From assembly GCA_002699025.1 (NCBI GenBank), contig PABA01000233.1, positions 1 through 51,773 on the forward strand: a stretch of DNA of 51,773 bases, given 5' to 3'. This stretch comes from Sandaracinus sp. Lineage in GTDB: Bacteria; Myxococcota_A; Polyangia; Polyangiales; Houyiibacteriaceae. The position numbers were made by a program, and so were the translations under genes. The notes beneath the pieces were generated by a model. That model made no database searches. It worked only from the letters and a program-made list of their open reading frames with translations, and was not told where the DNA came from. Shown here piece after piece: positions 30,675 through 39,662 of the stretch (within the stretch, counting starts at the first letter, position 1; each line of letters opens with the position of its first letter).

Positions 30675-31250
30675 TTGCTCGATTCCCTTCTTCCTCGCCG
30701 CGCCTCCGCGGCCCTCGCCCTCGCCGCGCCGCTCTGCCTCGCGCTCGCCTGCGGCGACGACGGCGGCTCGTTCGACACGGGCCTGGACCGCGATCGCGCC
30801 CTCTCCTCGCTCAGCGACGACGAGGTGCGGAGCGCCTGCGAGGCCACCGTCGACTCCGGCCCCGAGCCGACGCGCCGCGAGTCCTGCACCCTCGCCGGCC
30901 TGATCTTCGCCGAGGACCCGGCGAGCTGCGAGGCCACGCGCGACGCCTGCCTCGCGACGGATCCGGAGCCCGAGCCCGAAGAGGACGAGTGCGCCGACGC
31001 CAGCGCCGCCGAGCTCGCCGGCTGTGACGCCACCGTCGGTCAGCTCGAGGACTGCTGGGCCGCGCAGAACGCCCAGACCGAGGCCTTTCTCGCGGACCTC
31101 AGCTGCTCGCTCGCCGGCACGGAGATCGAGGAGCCGGCCACGCCCGCCGAGTGCGCCGCCCTCGAGGAGCGCTGCCCGGACGCCTTCGGCAGCAGCGACG
31201 ACGGCGCCTCCAGCGAGGGCTCCGGCGGCGCAGGCGACCCCGAGCTCTGA
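30675..31250 (+). CDS. Hypothetical lipoprotein with conserved Cys pairs
   Basis: A 191-residue lipoprotein: signal ending LCLALAC, then GDDGGSFD. The mature part has spaced cysteines (SACEATVD, ESCTLAGL, ASCEATRDACL, AGCDATVGQLEDCW, LSCSLAG) of a sort seen in small secreted myxobacterial proteins of unknown function, and a Ser/Gly/Glu-rich tail. TTG 30675 is chosen as start because GGAG lies nine bases upstream and the signal peptide begins there; an upstream GTG at 30549 would place low-complexity sequence before the signal. A strong hairpin follows the stop codon. Confidence 0.7.
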   Translation: MLDSLLPRRASAALALAAPLCLALACGDDGGSFDTGLDRDRALSSLSDDEVRSACEATVDSGPEPTRRESCTLAGLIFAEDPASCEATRDACLATDPEPEPEEDECADASAAELAGCDATVGQLEDCWAAQNAQTEAFLADLSCSLAGTEIEEPATPAECAALEERCPDAFGSSDDGASSEGSGGAGDPEL

Positions 31251-31256
31251 GCCCCG

Positions 31257-31291
31257 GCCGGCTCCCGCCTCTCCGGAGGTCGGGAGCCGGC
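31257..31291 (+). terminator. Hairpin after the lipoprotein gene
   Basis: GCCGGCTCCCG (31257-31267) and CGGGAGCCGGC (31281-31291) form an 11-bp perfect stem. The 13-nt loop can itself pair (CCTC/GAGG). It starts six bases after the stop at 31250. No T-run follows. Confidence 0.7.
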
Positions 31292-31507
31292 GCCCGCTCC
31301 CCGCGACCTCGACGTCCACCCCCGACCGCTCCACCGGCGGGTCCTCCGGGCGGGAATCGGGGACGTTGTGAGGATTCCTGCGTGACGGCGCCGTCCTTCG
31401 GCCGTAGGAGAGGGTTCGCACGCCAGCCGATCCGCGGCCCGGCGATTCGAGTATGCTCGGCGCGCCGCCCGGCCCGGCGGCAGCGTACGGGGGAGCAAAG
31501 GACGATC

Positions 31508-32806
31508 ATGGCCGACGAGACGAAGGACACCCTCACCGTCACCGACAACCGCACCGGCGAGCGCTACGAGCTGCCGATCACCGATGGAACGATCCGCGCG
31601 ATGGACCTGCGCGGCATCAAGGTCGACGAGGACGACTTCGGCCTCATGGCCTACGACCCGGCCTACAAGAACACGGCCGCGACGCGCAGCGCGATCACGC
31701 TCATCGACGGCGAGAAGGGCGTCCTCCGCTACCGCGGCTACCCGATCGAGCAGCTCGCCGAGCAGTCGAGCTTCCTCGAGGTCGCCTACCTCCTCTGGCA
31801 TGGCGAGCTCCCGAGCCGCGACGCGCTGGCGACGTTCCAGCACGACATCACGCACCACACGATGGTGCACGAGAACATCCGCGAGTTCATCGAGGCCTTC
31901 CGCTACGACGCGCACCCGATGGGCATCCTCGTCGGGACGGTCGGCGCGCTCAGCACCTTCTACCCGGACGCGAAGGAGCTCGACGATCCGGAGGTGCGCC
32001 GCCTGCAGATGCACCGGCTCATCGCGAAGATGCCGACCCTCGCCGCCTACGCCTACCGGCACCGGCGCGGCCTGCCCGTCGTGCGCCCGGACAACGAGCT
32101 CAGCTACGCCGGCAACTTCCTGAGCATGCTCTTCAAGATGACCGAGGTCCGGTACCAGCCGAACCCGGTGATCGAGAAGGCCCTCGACGTGCTCTTCATC
32201 CTGCACGCGGACCACGAGCAGAACTGCTCGACGACCACGATGCGCGGCGTCGGCTCGTCCCACGCGGACCCCTTCAGCGCCACGGCCTCGGCCTGCGCGG
32301 CGCTCTACGGGCCGCTCCACGGCGGCGCCAACGAGGCGGTCGTGCGCATGCTCCGGCACATCGGCTCGCCGAAGAACATCGCGGGCTTCATCGAGTCCGT
32401 GAAGCAGGGCGAGCAGCGGCTGATGGGCTTCGGCCACCGCGTCTACAAGAACTACGACCCGCGCGCGAAGGTCATCAAGAAGCTCGCGTACCAGGTCTTC
32501 GACGAGGTCGGGAAGAACCCGCTGATCGACATCGCCGTCGAGCTCGAGAAGATCGCGCTCGAGGACGAGTACTTCGTGCAGCGCAAGCTCTACCCGAACG
32601 TCGACTTCTACTCGGGCCTCATCTACGAGTCGATGGGCCTCCCCATGGATCTCTTCCCCGTGCTCTTCGCCATCGGCCGCACGCCCGGCTGGCTCGCGCA
32701 GTGGGAGGAGATGATCAACGACGACGAGCAGAAGATCGCGCGCCCGCGGCAGGTCTACGTCGGCGCCGGCAAGCGCGACTACGTGCCGCTGAGCGAGCGC
32801 GACTGA
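31508..32806 (+). CDS. gltA: Citrate synthase
   Basis: A 432-residue type II (hexameric, Gram-negative type) citrate synthase, which condenses acetyl-CoA and oxaloacetate to citrate in the TCA cycle. The catalytic residues line up with E. coli GltA: His271 in GPLHGGANE, His310 in GFGHRVYK and Asp366 in VDFYSG. HADHEQN carries the further conserved His236. The length matches the family. AAAGGA lies a few bases before ATG 31508. A possible -10 element TATGCT is at 31452. It stands alone: no other TCA gene is adjacent. Confidence 0.97.
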   Translation: MADETKDTLTVTDNRTGERYELPITDGTIRAMDLRGIKVDEDDFGLMAYDPAYKNTAATRSAITLIDGEKGVLRYRGYPIEQLAEQSSFLEVAYLLWHGELPSRDALATFQHDITHHTMVHENIREFIEAFRYDAHPMGILVGTVGALSTFYPDAKELDDPEVRRLQMHRLIAKMPTLAAYAYRHRRGLPVVRPDNELSYAGNFLSMLFKMTEVRYQPNPVIEKALDVLFILHADHEQNCSTTTMRGVGSSHADPFSATASACAALYGPLHGGANEAVVRMLRHIGSPKNIAGFIESVKQGEQRLMGFGHRVYKNYDPRAKVIKKLAYQVFDEVGKNPLIDIAVELEKIALEDEYFVQRKLYPNVDFYSGLIYESMGLPMDLFPVLFAIGRTPGWLAQWEEMINDDEQKIARPRQVYVGAGKRDYVPLSERD

Positions 32807-32833
32807 GCGTCCGCCCTCCGGTCGGGCGCCGAG

Positions 32834-32858
32834 CCGGGATTCCTTCGCGGAGTCCCGG
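32834..32858 (+). terminator. Hairpin after gltA
   Basis: CCGGGATTCC (32834-32843) pairs with GGAGTCCCGG (32849-32858), with one T-G wobble and a 5-nt loop (TTCGC). It lies 28 bases past the citrate synthase stop. Confidence 0.65.
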
Positions 32859-32950
32859 CGAGGCCCCGGGTGGGAACGAGCCACGCGACCCGGGTCATGG
32901 CGCGGTCACGCCGCTGCGCAGGGCCCCGTTCCACCATCGAGCAGACGGCC

Positions 32951-32989
32951 CGAGCGGACAGCCCGAGCGGACAGCCCGAGCGGACAGCC
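32951..32989. repeat. Three 13-bp tandem repeats
   Basis: CGAGCGGACAGCC is repeated three times without change (32951, 32964, 32977), followed by a truncated copy. It lies between the gltA terminator and the end of the carotenoid oxygenase gene, outside any gene. Confidence 0.85.
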
Positions 32990-33016
32990 CGAGCCCCAGC
33001 GAGCGGAGAGGACGCG

Positions 33017-34483
33017 CTACCGAGGGCGGAAGGCGCCGTGGAGGCGCGGCGGGAGGTGGTCCCGGAAGCGGCAGCGCGCGACGGTCTCGAGGCTCCGGGC
33101 GTCGAGCACGAAGCAGCTCCCGCGCCGCTCGCGGACGTCGGTGGCGAAGAGGAGCAGCCAGCCGTCGTCCTCCCGGGACGCGCCCGGGCGTGGCACGAAG
33201 AGCGCCTCGCCCGGGTAGACGCCGCCGCCGAGGCTCCGATGCGTCGCGGCGCCGGTCTCGGCGTCGAGGCGCGCGACCCGATCCTGCGGCCCGCGCCGCA
33301 TGGCGCCGACGTCCGCGTGGGCCGTCGACCAGACCACGCGGTGCGGCCGGGTCCGGGCGGCCGGCGCGATCCGTGGTAGCTCGACGGGCAGCGCGGCGCG
33401 CTCCTCGAGCTGGCAGCGGGTGGAGGCGGGCGTGAGGATCGCGCGGGTCAGCCTCCCCGGCGCCTCCGGGAGCGGCCGCCCCTGCCAGAGGCGCTGGAGC
33501 CACTCGCCGACGCGGAAGTCGTCGTAGCGCACGAGGTCGACGACGATGTCCGCGCCGCGCTCCCAGGCGTTGACGAAGTGCCACTGGTAGAAGGCCTCCG
33601 TCCGCCAGCGGACGACGCGCTCGGGGTCGTCGAGGGGGACGACGAGGATCTCGGTGCCGCGGGCCGGCTCCCAGACGAGGTTCTCCGCGTAGCCGCCGAA
33701 GCCGAAGAGGAGCCGGCCGAGGCGCACGCGGAGTGGGGAGACGAAGAAGACGAGGTGCCGCTCGGTCGCGATGAAGTCGTGGACCATCGGCAGGAAGGGG
33801 AGCGGCACGACGCCGAGGCGACGGGTTCGGCCGGCGGCGTCGGTCGCGAAGAGGTCGAGCAGGGGCTTCGGCCCGCGGCCCGTGGCGACGCGCACGCCGA
33901 AGCCGAAGACGGTGTCGAGGGAGGGCACGGCGTGGGGATGCGCCGCGTAGGCGAGGCGCACGGCGCCGCCGAGGTCGCGGGTGCCGAGGGTCTCGAGCGT
34001 GTCCGGGTCGATCTCGGTCGGGCGCCCGCCCTCCCAGAGCGCGAAGAGGCGCCCGGCGTGCGCGAGCATGGCCGTGTTGGCGGTGTTCTTCGCGCGGGAG
34101 AAGACCGGGCGCAGGTGGAGCGGCCAGTCGAAGGCGCGCGCGAAGCCCGCGTAGCGGAGGCCGCCGTGGCGCCGCTCGTCGCGGAGGCCCGCCGACTGGA
34201 CGAGGCGCACGGCCCCCTCGGCGCGCCCGCCGGCGAAGCGCACGGCGGAGACCGCGCCGTCTCCATCGAACCAGTGCGGGTAGCGCTCCCCGAAGAGGCC
34301 CGAGAGCGCCGGGCCGGTCGCGTAGAAGGTGCCGCTGAGGGCGTCCGGGAGCGCGCCCTCCACCTCGAGGGGCTCGAAGCCGTGCTCGCGCGGGAGGTCG
34401 TCGAAGGCCGCGAGGTAGGCGGGCGACGCCGCGCCCGGCGGGGCGAGGCGGCGCCTCGGGAGGCCGGGGAGGCTCAGTCCCAC
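33017..34483 (-). CDS. Carotenoid oxygenase family protein
   Basis: A 488-residue member of the carotenoid cleavage dioxygenase (RPE65/CCD) family, nonheme-iron enzymes that cleave polyene double bonds. The four iron-binding histidines fit AAHPHAVPS, MVHDFIAT, FYQWHFVNAWE and the final RLHGAFRP. GTYYATGP-type (here GTFYATGPAL) and WFDGDGAVSAVRF near the N-terminus also fit. GTG 34483 overlaps the end of the upstream gene by 10 bases, so they are translationally coupled. No carotenoid biosynthesis genes are nearby, so the substrate (carotenoid, retinal or lignin-derived stilbene) cannot be told. Confidence 0.9.
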   Translation of the reverse strand: MGLSLPGLPRRRLAPPGAASPAYLAAFDDLPREHGFEPLEVEGALPDALSGTFYATGPALSGLFGERYPHWFDGDGAVSAVRFAGGRAEGAVRLVQSAGLRDERRHGGLRYAGFARAFDWPLHLRPVFSRAKNTANTAMLAHAGRLFALWEGGRPTEIDPDTLETLGTRDLGGAVRLAYAAHPHAVPSLDTVFGFGVRVATGRGPKPLLDLFATDAAGRTRRLGVVPLPFLPMVHDFIATERHLVFFVSPLRVRLGRLLFGFGGYAENLVWEPARGTEILVVPLDDPERVVRWRTEAFYQWHFVNAWERGADIVVDLVRYDDFRVGEWLQRLWQGRPLPEAPGRLTRAILTPASTRCQLEERAALPVELPRIAPAARTRPHRVVWSTAHADVGAMRRGPQDRVARLDAETGAATHRSLGGGVYPGEALFVPRPGASREDDGWLLLFATDVRERRGSCFVLDARSLETVARCRFRDHLPPRLHGAFRPR

Positions 34484-36144
34484 GCCGCCTCGTCGCCGCC
34501 CTCGAAGGAGACCCCGACGAACCAGAGGCGAGCGCTGGGGGGCGCGGTCTGGGCCGCTTCGCCGTGCTCGCTGGCGCGGAAGCCGAGGTAGCGGCGGTAC
34601 GCCCGCTCGATCGAGCGCCGGAGCGGGAGCGGATCGGGCATGTCGATGATGAGCTCGTCCACGTACCAGGTGCCGCCCGCTTCGGCGGGGTCGGCGACGT
34701 AGACGCCCCGGGCGCCGGCGCTGCGGGCGTCCGCGACGAAGCGCTGAAGCGCGGACACGGAGCCGCCGGGCACGCTCACGCCCGGCCGCTCGAGGAAGGC
34801 CCCCGCCTCCGGCGCGACCTGGCTCCCGAGGCCCTCCGTGATGGCGCGGAGCCGCTCGGCCGCGAGCTCCTCGGGGCTCGCCTGGAGCAGCACGTTCAGG
34901 CCGAAGGCGGCGGCGATGCCGAGGGCGGTGGCGATGGCGCCGGGCTGGAACTCGACGGAGACGCGCTCGGGCCCGAGCGCGAGGACGGCGAGCAGGACGA
35001 AGGCGCCGAAGCCGAAGGCGCCGAGGCCGACGCCCTCGAAGGCCACGCCGAAGAGGCTCGCGTTGCCGAGGAAGACCGACTTGCCCATCACCAGCCCGAC
35101 GATGCTCGGGAGGGCGCCGCCGACGAGGAGCCCCGCGGCCTTCGTGAGCAGCTGGCGTCGCTCGTCGTCCTCGCCGCCTTCCTCGACGACGCGACCCGGC
35201 GCCTGCGACGCCGTGCGCGCGTCGGCGCGGGGGAGCATCTCGCGCTCGAGCTGCGCGTCGCGGTGGGGGGCGCGCCGGCCCTCGCCGGGATCGCTCGCCA
35301 GGTCGAGCTCCTCCGGGGAGAAGGCGCCGCGCGCGGGGGCCTCCTCGCCGGGTGGGCCATCCGGCGTCCCATCGAGCGCCGGGAGCTCGCCGTAGGCGCC
35401 CGGATCGGCGGGCGCGGGGCCATCGTCGAGCGTCGGCAGATCGGCGGGGTCGGCGGGGCCGTCGCCCGCGAGCTCGAGCGGTGGCCCGGCCAGGGCCGGC
35501 TCCTCGAGGTCGAGGGTGCGCTGGTCGAGCTGGGCGAACGAGACTCCATCGGCCGCGGGCGCTCCGTCGGTGGCGAGCTCGAGCTCCGGGCCGGGGGCGG
35601 GGCCGAGCTCGAGGGCCTGTGCGTCGTAGGCCGCCGCGGGATGGGGCGCGGACGCCGGCGCGCCCTCGTCGAGCTCGAGGGGCGGGAGGTCGCCCACCTC
35701 CCCGAGGTCCAGGGCCCGGTGGTCGAGGCCCACGCCCGGCGGCGCCGGGGCGGGCTCGGGCGGCGCCTCGGGCTCCGCGTCGAGCGCCAGCTCTCCCCAG
35801 GCGCCCAGCTCGTCGGCGGAGCCGGGCTCGGAGATCGCGTCGGCGCTCGGAGGGCGCGCCTCCCCCGGGGAGGAGGGCCGGAGCGAGCCCCGCCCGAAGG
35901 TGGCCCGGGGCGGCCCCGGAGCCGGTGACCCGGCGGGCCGCAGCGCGACCTCCGCGCCGAGCTCCTCGAGCACGGCGATCCAGGGCGCGGCCGCGGCGCG
36001 GCCGAGGCTGCGCTTGACCACGCTCGGCGCGCCCTCCACCAGGCGCGCCGCGGCGTCGGCGTCCAGGCCGAAGGATGCCTGGAGCCCCGCGACCGGGTCC
36101 CGGTCCGGGTCGAAGCGGAGCACCCAGAGGTCGAGCTCCTCCAT
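34474..36144 (-). CDS. Membrane protein with L7/L12-like N-terminal domain
   Basis: A 556-residue protein of no named family. Residues 5-68 resemble the C-terminal domain of ribosomal protein L7/L12: GLDADAAARLVEGAPSVVKR then LEELGAEVALRP. Residues 70-320 are an acidic, low-complexity Pro/Glu/Asp/Ala linker with repeated LDLEE/LELD motifs. Residues about 350-450 hold two or three hydrophobic helices (VGGALPSIVGLVMG, GAFGFGAFVLLAVLAL, ATALGIAAAFGLNVLL). The C-terminal 110 residues are a soluble domain (VYVADPAEAGGTWYVDELIIDMPD). ATG 36144 starts at the conserved domain. It sits between the carotenoid oxygenase (overlap) and a second L7/L12-like membrane protein 57 bp upstream. Confidence 0.7.
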   Translation of the reverse strand: MEELDLWVLRFDPDRDPVAGLQASFGLDADAAARLVEGAPSVVKRSLGRAAAAPWIAVLEELGAEVALRPAGSPAPGPPRATFGRGSLRPSSPGEARPPSADAISEPGSADELGAWGELALDAEPEAPPEPAPAPPGVGLDHRALDLGEVGDLPPLELDEGAPASAPHPAAAYDAQALELGPAPGPELELATDGAPAADGVSFAQLDQRTLDLEEPALAGPPLELAGDGPADPADLPTLDDGPAPADPGAYGELPALDGTPDGPPGEEAPARGAFSPEELDLASDPGEGRRAPHRDAQLEREMLPRADARTASQAPGRVVEEGGEDDERRQLLTKAAGLLVGGALPSIVGLVMGKSVFLGNASLFGVAFEGVGLGAFGFGAFVLLAVLALGPERVSVEFQPGAIATALGIAAAFGLNVLLQASPEELAAERLRAITEGLGSQVAPEAGAFLERPGVSVPGGSVSALQRFVADARSAGARGVYVADPAEAGGTWYVDELIIDMPDPLPLRRSIERAYRRYLGFRASEHGEAAQTAPPSARLWFVGVSFEGGDEAAWD

Positions 36145-36200
36145 TCGCGCCAGCTTATGTCGAAACGTCGACCCCCCGAAACGTTCGACGACGCGCCACC

Positions 36201-37256
36201 TCAACGACCGAGGTCGAGCGGCACCATCCACCAGCGCTCGCCGAGGTCCCGCGCGGCGCGTCGATCCTCTTCGGGCAAGGCCGTGGCGCGGGAGCCGAGC
36301 CAGCCCAGGTACGCCTCGAGGACGCGCTCACGCTCGGCTGCCCCGGGAGGCATGCGCACGCCGAAGGTGTCGGGGGGGCGGCCGGCCCGCGGCGCCACGA
36401 CGCGCACGTCGAGCGCCCCCGCCTCCCGGAGCGCCCGGTCCAGCGCGGCGAGCCGGGGAGCCCCCGCCGTCGCCTCGCGCGCCTCGGGCCAGGCCGGCTC
36501 CTCGGCGACGCGCTCCCCTTCGCGCGCGGCGCTCGGCGCGCTCCCCCCGACGGCCAGAGGCTCCCGCTGGCGGAGCGCGCGCACGCCGCCGCCGACGAGC
36601 GCGCCGAGGAGGAGCAGCGCCCCCAGGCTGCGGCCATCCGCGCCCGGGAGGCCCCGCCGCGCGACCAGCCGCCCGAGCTCGAGGAGCCCCCAGAGCGCGA
36701 GGCCGAGGGCGGCGCCGTCGACAAGCGCCTCCACGAGCGACACGTCGGGGCGCCACGCCGGGCGGGGGCGACCCGCGAGCCCCCAGGCGACCAGGGCCCC
36801 GCCGAGCAGCGACGCGCCGGCCCCCGCGAGCGCCTGAGCGCGACGCCGGGCCCGGTCGGGATCCGGCGCGGGCGGGGCGGGCCGCGCGCTCGGTCGGCGC
36901 CGCGGCGTGGGCGCGAGCTCGAGCGGCCCACCCCAGCTCGGCAGGCCCTCCTCGCCGGGCTCGGCGCTCGCCGGCCCGGTCGCGATCACCCAGTCCGGCC
37001 GGCCGTCTTCCCGGCCCGCCGGCGGGACGTCCGGCCGCGGCGCGCCCGTCGGCAGCATGCGGGTGCGCACACCCGCCGCGCCGAGCACCAAGACCAGGTC
37101 CCGCGCGTCGTCCACGGGCACGTCCTCGCAGACCTTGGCGGGGGGCGCGGCCAGGGCGTGCGCCGTCTCCGCCTCGGTCCACCCGAGGGCCTCGCGGAGA
37201 GCCGCCGTGCCGCCCTTCGGCGCCTCGAGGATCCAGACGTCGACCCGCTCGCTCAC
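36201..37256 (-). CDS. Second membrane protein with L7/L12-like N-terminal domain
   Basis: A 351-residue protein similar in architecture to its downstream neighbour. Residues 4-68 have the same helix pattern (LREALGWTEAETAHALAAPPAK, then LVLGAAGVRTRML). A Pro-rich linker, three or four hydrophobic helices (about 140-260) and a C-terminal soluble domain of about 100 residues (LDRALREAGALDVRVVAPRAG and following) come after. The two genes look like diverged paralogues. GTG 37256 is chosen because VSERVDVW begins the domain; earlier starts in the frame add basic low-complexity sequence. Function unknown. Confidence 0.65.
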   Translation of the reverse strand: MSERVDVWILEAPKGGTAALREALGWTEAETAHALAAPPAKVCEDVPVDDARDLVLVLGAAGVRTRMLPTGAPRPDVPPAGREDGRPDWVIATGPASAEPGEEGLPSWGGPLELAPTPRRRPSARPAPPAPDPDRARRRAQALAGAGASLLGGALVAWGLAGRPRPAWRPDVSLVEALVDGAALGLALWGLLELGRLVARRGLPGADGRSLGALLLLGALVGGGVRALRQREPLAVGGSAPSAAREGERVAEEPAWPEAREATAGAPRLAALDRALREAGALDVRVVAPRAGRPPDTFGVRMPPGAAERERVLEAYLGWLGSRATALPEEDRRAARDLGERWWMVPLDLGR

Positions 37257-37523
37257 CCGCGGCGTTCTACTCCCGGTGCTCGCGACCTGCCAGAACGCGC
37301 GACCCTGCTCGCGGAGCTCGGTCGACGTCCGCTTCCCCAGCCGACGAGGCGCTCGCGGGGCGGTCGCGCGCCCGGTCCGGGCTCGCGGTCGACCGGAGTC
37401 CAGGCCCTCCATTCCGGTCTCGGCGCACCGACTGGATTCCAGTCATGCTGTGAACGAGGTGGCTGTACGAAACTCGCACAAAACTGTGGCGAGAGGTCCG
37501 TTCGCGTGCCAAAAACCGGGGCG

Positions 37524-38810
37524 ATGCGGTATGTGGTCTCGTGTGTGATGTTGGGTTTCGGGCTCGTCTCGGTGGGGTGTGGAGAGTCGACCGAGGCGCC
37601 GACGGACTCGGATGGCGGTACCCCGATCGAGGGAGCCGACTCCGGGACGCCGGTGATGGTGGACGACGCGGGCGGCGGCGGTGAGCCCGGCGTCTGCGAG
37701 GGCGACGAACGCCGGGCGCCGCTCGTCTACTACGGCACCCCGGAGCCGACGGCGATGCCCCTGACCCCCGGCCAGATCCTCGCCATCGGCAGCTGGAACG
37801 GCTGCACGGGCACCTTCATCACCGACGAGTGGGTGCTCACGGCCGAGCACTGCGGCATCCGCCCCGGCCGGCGCTTCTGCGTGGGCGAGGACCCGGCCGA
37901 CCCGAACGTCTGCTTCACGGCCGAGCAGGTCCAGGAGCACCCCGACCTCGACATGGCCGTGGTCCGCATGGACGCGCCCGCGAGCAGTCGCATGCCGGCG
38001 CTCGAGCCCATCCCCATCAACACCGAGATGCTGGACGACTCGCGCATCGGCGAGACGCTCGAGGCCGCCGGTTACGGGCAGCAGGAGGACGGCCGGAGCG
38101 GCGAGCGCGAGTTCACGGCCGAGCCCCTCGTCGCCTACGAGCGCGGCGGCTTCCTCGTCATCGACGGCATGGGCGAGCGCGGGGTCTGCTTCGGCGACTC
38201 CGGCGGTCCCGTGATGATCATCGCCTCCGACGGCAGCGTGCGCGTCGCCGGCGACCTCAGCTACGGCGACCCGAGCTGCGTCGGGCGCGACCGCTACTCG
38301 CGGACCGACCTCGCCGTCGACTGGATCGAGGGCTTCGTCGGCCCGACCGTCGTCGAGGGGGGCGGCTGCGGGAGCGTCGACGCGGCCGGGCGCTGCGTCG
38401 GCGACCGCGCCGTGTACTGCGACGGCGAGACGCTCGCGAGCGAGCGCTGCGAGGGCGCCTGCGGCTGGGACGCGGACGCCGAGGGCTTCCGCTGCATCAC
38501 GGGCGAGGATCCCTGCGCGGGCCTCGACTTCGTCGGCACCTGCGAGGGGCAGGTCGCGCGCTGGTGCGAGCGCGGCGAGATCCGCGAGCGCGACTGCGGC
38601 GCCTGCGACCAGGTCTGCGGCGAGGTCGCGGAGCTCGGCGGCGTCTACTGCCAGGACGATCCCTGCGAGGGGCTCGACTACCTCGGGCGCTGCGACGGCG
38701 ACGTGGCCGTGTGGTGCGACGAGGGCGAGGTCCGGCGGCGCGACTGCGGCGAGCGCGGCCTGAGCTGCGGCTACGTCGACGACCGCATCGGCTACTTCTG
38801 TCAGCGCTAG
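37524..38810 (+). CDS. Trypsin-like serine protease lipoprotein with three Cys-rich modules
   Basis: A 428-residue lipoprotein (lipobox SVGC). An Asp/Gly-rich linker precedes a chymotrypsin-fold protease (about 65-275) with catalytic His109 (LTAEHCG), Asp143 (DLDMAVVRM) and Ser226 (GDSGGPV). The C-terminal 150 residues are three tandem Cys-rich modules of about 46 residues with the pattern G-x-C-x-G-x-(V)A-x-WC-x-x-GE, then DC, CG and a final C; the first is the most diverged. They probably bind substrate or surface. The catalytic triad is intact, so it should be an active surface protease. ATG 37524 begins the signal. Confidence 0.9.
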   Translation: MRYVVSCVMLGFGLVSVGCGESTEAPTDSDGGTPIEGADSGTPVMVDDAGGGGEPGVCEGDERRAPLVYYGTPEPTAMPLTPGQILAIGSWNGCTGTFITDEWVLTAEHCGIRPGRRFCVGEDPADPNVCFTAEQVQEHPDLDMAVVRMDAPASSRMPALEPIPINTEMLDDSRIGETLEAAGYGQQEDGRSGEREFTAEPLVAYERGGFLVIDGMGERGVCFGDSGGPVMIIASDGSVRVAGDLSYGDPSCVGRDRYSRTDLAVDWIEGFVGPTVVEGGGCGSVDAAGRCVGDRAVYCDGETLASERCEGACGWDADAEGFRCITGEDPCAGLDFVGTCEGQVARWCERGEIRERDCGACDQVCGEVAELGGVYCQDDPCEGLDYLGRCDGDVAVWCDEGEVRRRDCGERGLSCGYVDDRIGYFCQR

Positions 38811-38819
38811 GAGCGCGTC

Positions 38820-38839
38820 AGGAGCGCGTACGCTCTCCT
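38820..38839. terminator. Near-perfect palindrome between convergent genes
   Basis: AGGAGCGCGTACGCTCTCCT is a 20-bp palindrome with one mismatched pair. It lies nine bases beyond the protease stop and overlaps the stop codon of the methyltransferase on the other strand. Its position suits a shared terminator. Confidence 0.5.
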
Positions 38840-39662
38840 AGCCGGGGCGGCGCGCGCGGAGCGAGAGCATCAGCGGGATCCGGTCGGCGCCGGCTTCCAG
38901 GCGCCACATGCCGTCCTCGCCCTGCGCCATCCGTCCGGGGAGCGCGTTCCAGTCGCAGGCGCGATGCTCGCCGAGGTGCTCGAGGACGAGGCCCTCGTCG
39001 AGGAGCGCCTGCACCAGCTGACCCACGCCGTGGTTCCAGCAGTGCTGCCGCCCGTGCGCGACCACACCCGGCCCATCGGGGCCGTCGTTCGCGTAGGTGT
39101 CGGGCGAGTCCTCGGTGAACGGGGCGTCGGTCTCGAAGTAGGGGTAGCGCACGCGCAGGGCTTCGGGGTCCTGCTCGTCGATCGTGTAGAGCATCGGGTG
39201 CATCTCGCGGACCCAGACGAGACCGCCCGGGGCGAGGCAGCCCGCGACCACGCGCGCCCAGGGGCGGATCGCCGGTAGCCAGACGAGCGCGCCCACGCCG
39301 GTGAAGACGACGTCGAAGCCTCCGCCGGTCGCCGCGAGCGCGTCGTGCACCTCGGCCTCCACGAAGCGGGCGGCGAGCTCCGCGCGGGCGGCGAGATCGC
39401 GAGCAGCGGCGATGGCGGGAGCGCTGAAGTCGAGGCCCGTGACCCGCGCGCCGCGCCGCGCCCAGGAGAGCGTGTCGAGGCCGAAGTGGCACTGGAGGTG
39501 GAGGAGCGACTTCCCCTCGACGGGACCGACGCCGTCCACGTCGACCTGCGGCAGCGTGTCGCGGCCCGCGAGGAAGCCGGGGACGTCGTAGAAGGCGCTC
39601 GCGAGGTGGAGCGGGACCCGGTCGTCCCAGTTGGCGCGGTTGTCGGCGATCTCGGGGCGCAT
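38838..39662 (-). CDS. Class I SAM-dependent methyltransferase
   Basis: A 274-residue protein. Motif I is LLHLQCHFGLDTLSWARRGARVTGLDFS-type, seen as LHLQCHFGLDTLSWA; motif II FDVVFTGVGALVWLP and motif III GGLVWVREMHPM follow. HFGLDTLSWARRGA is characteristic of a group of bacterial small-molecule methyltransferases (UbiE/ubiquinone-like). The C-terminal third has conserved His and Trp residues (HCWNHGVG) near the probable substrate site. ATG 39662 opens with RPEIADNRANWD, which is conserved in this group. It converges with the protease gene and is divergent from the glycosyltransferase-like gene. Confidence 0.85.
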   Translation of the reverse strand: MRPEIADNRANWDDRVPLHLASAFYDVPGFLAGRDTLPQVDVDGVGPVEGKSLLHLQCHFGLDTLSWARRGARVTGLDFSAPAIAAARDLAARAELAARFVEAEVHDALAATGGGFDVVFTGVGALVWLPAIRPWARVVAGCLAPGGLVWVREMHPMLYTIDEQDPEALRVRYPYFETDAPFTEDSPDTYANDGPDGPGVVAHGRQHCWNHGVGQLVQALLDEGLVLEHLGEHRACDWNALPGRMAQGEDGMWRLEAGADRIPLMLSLRARRPG

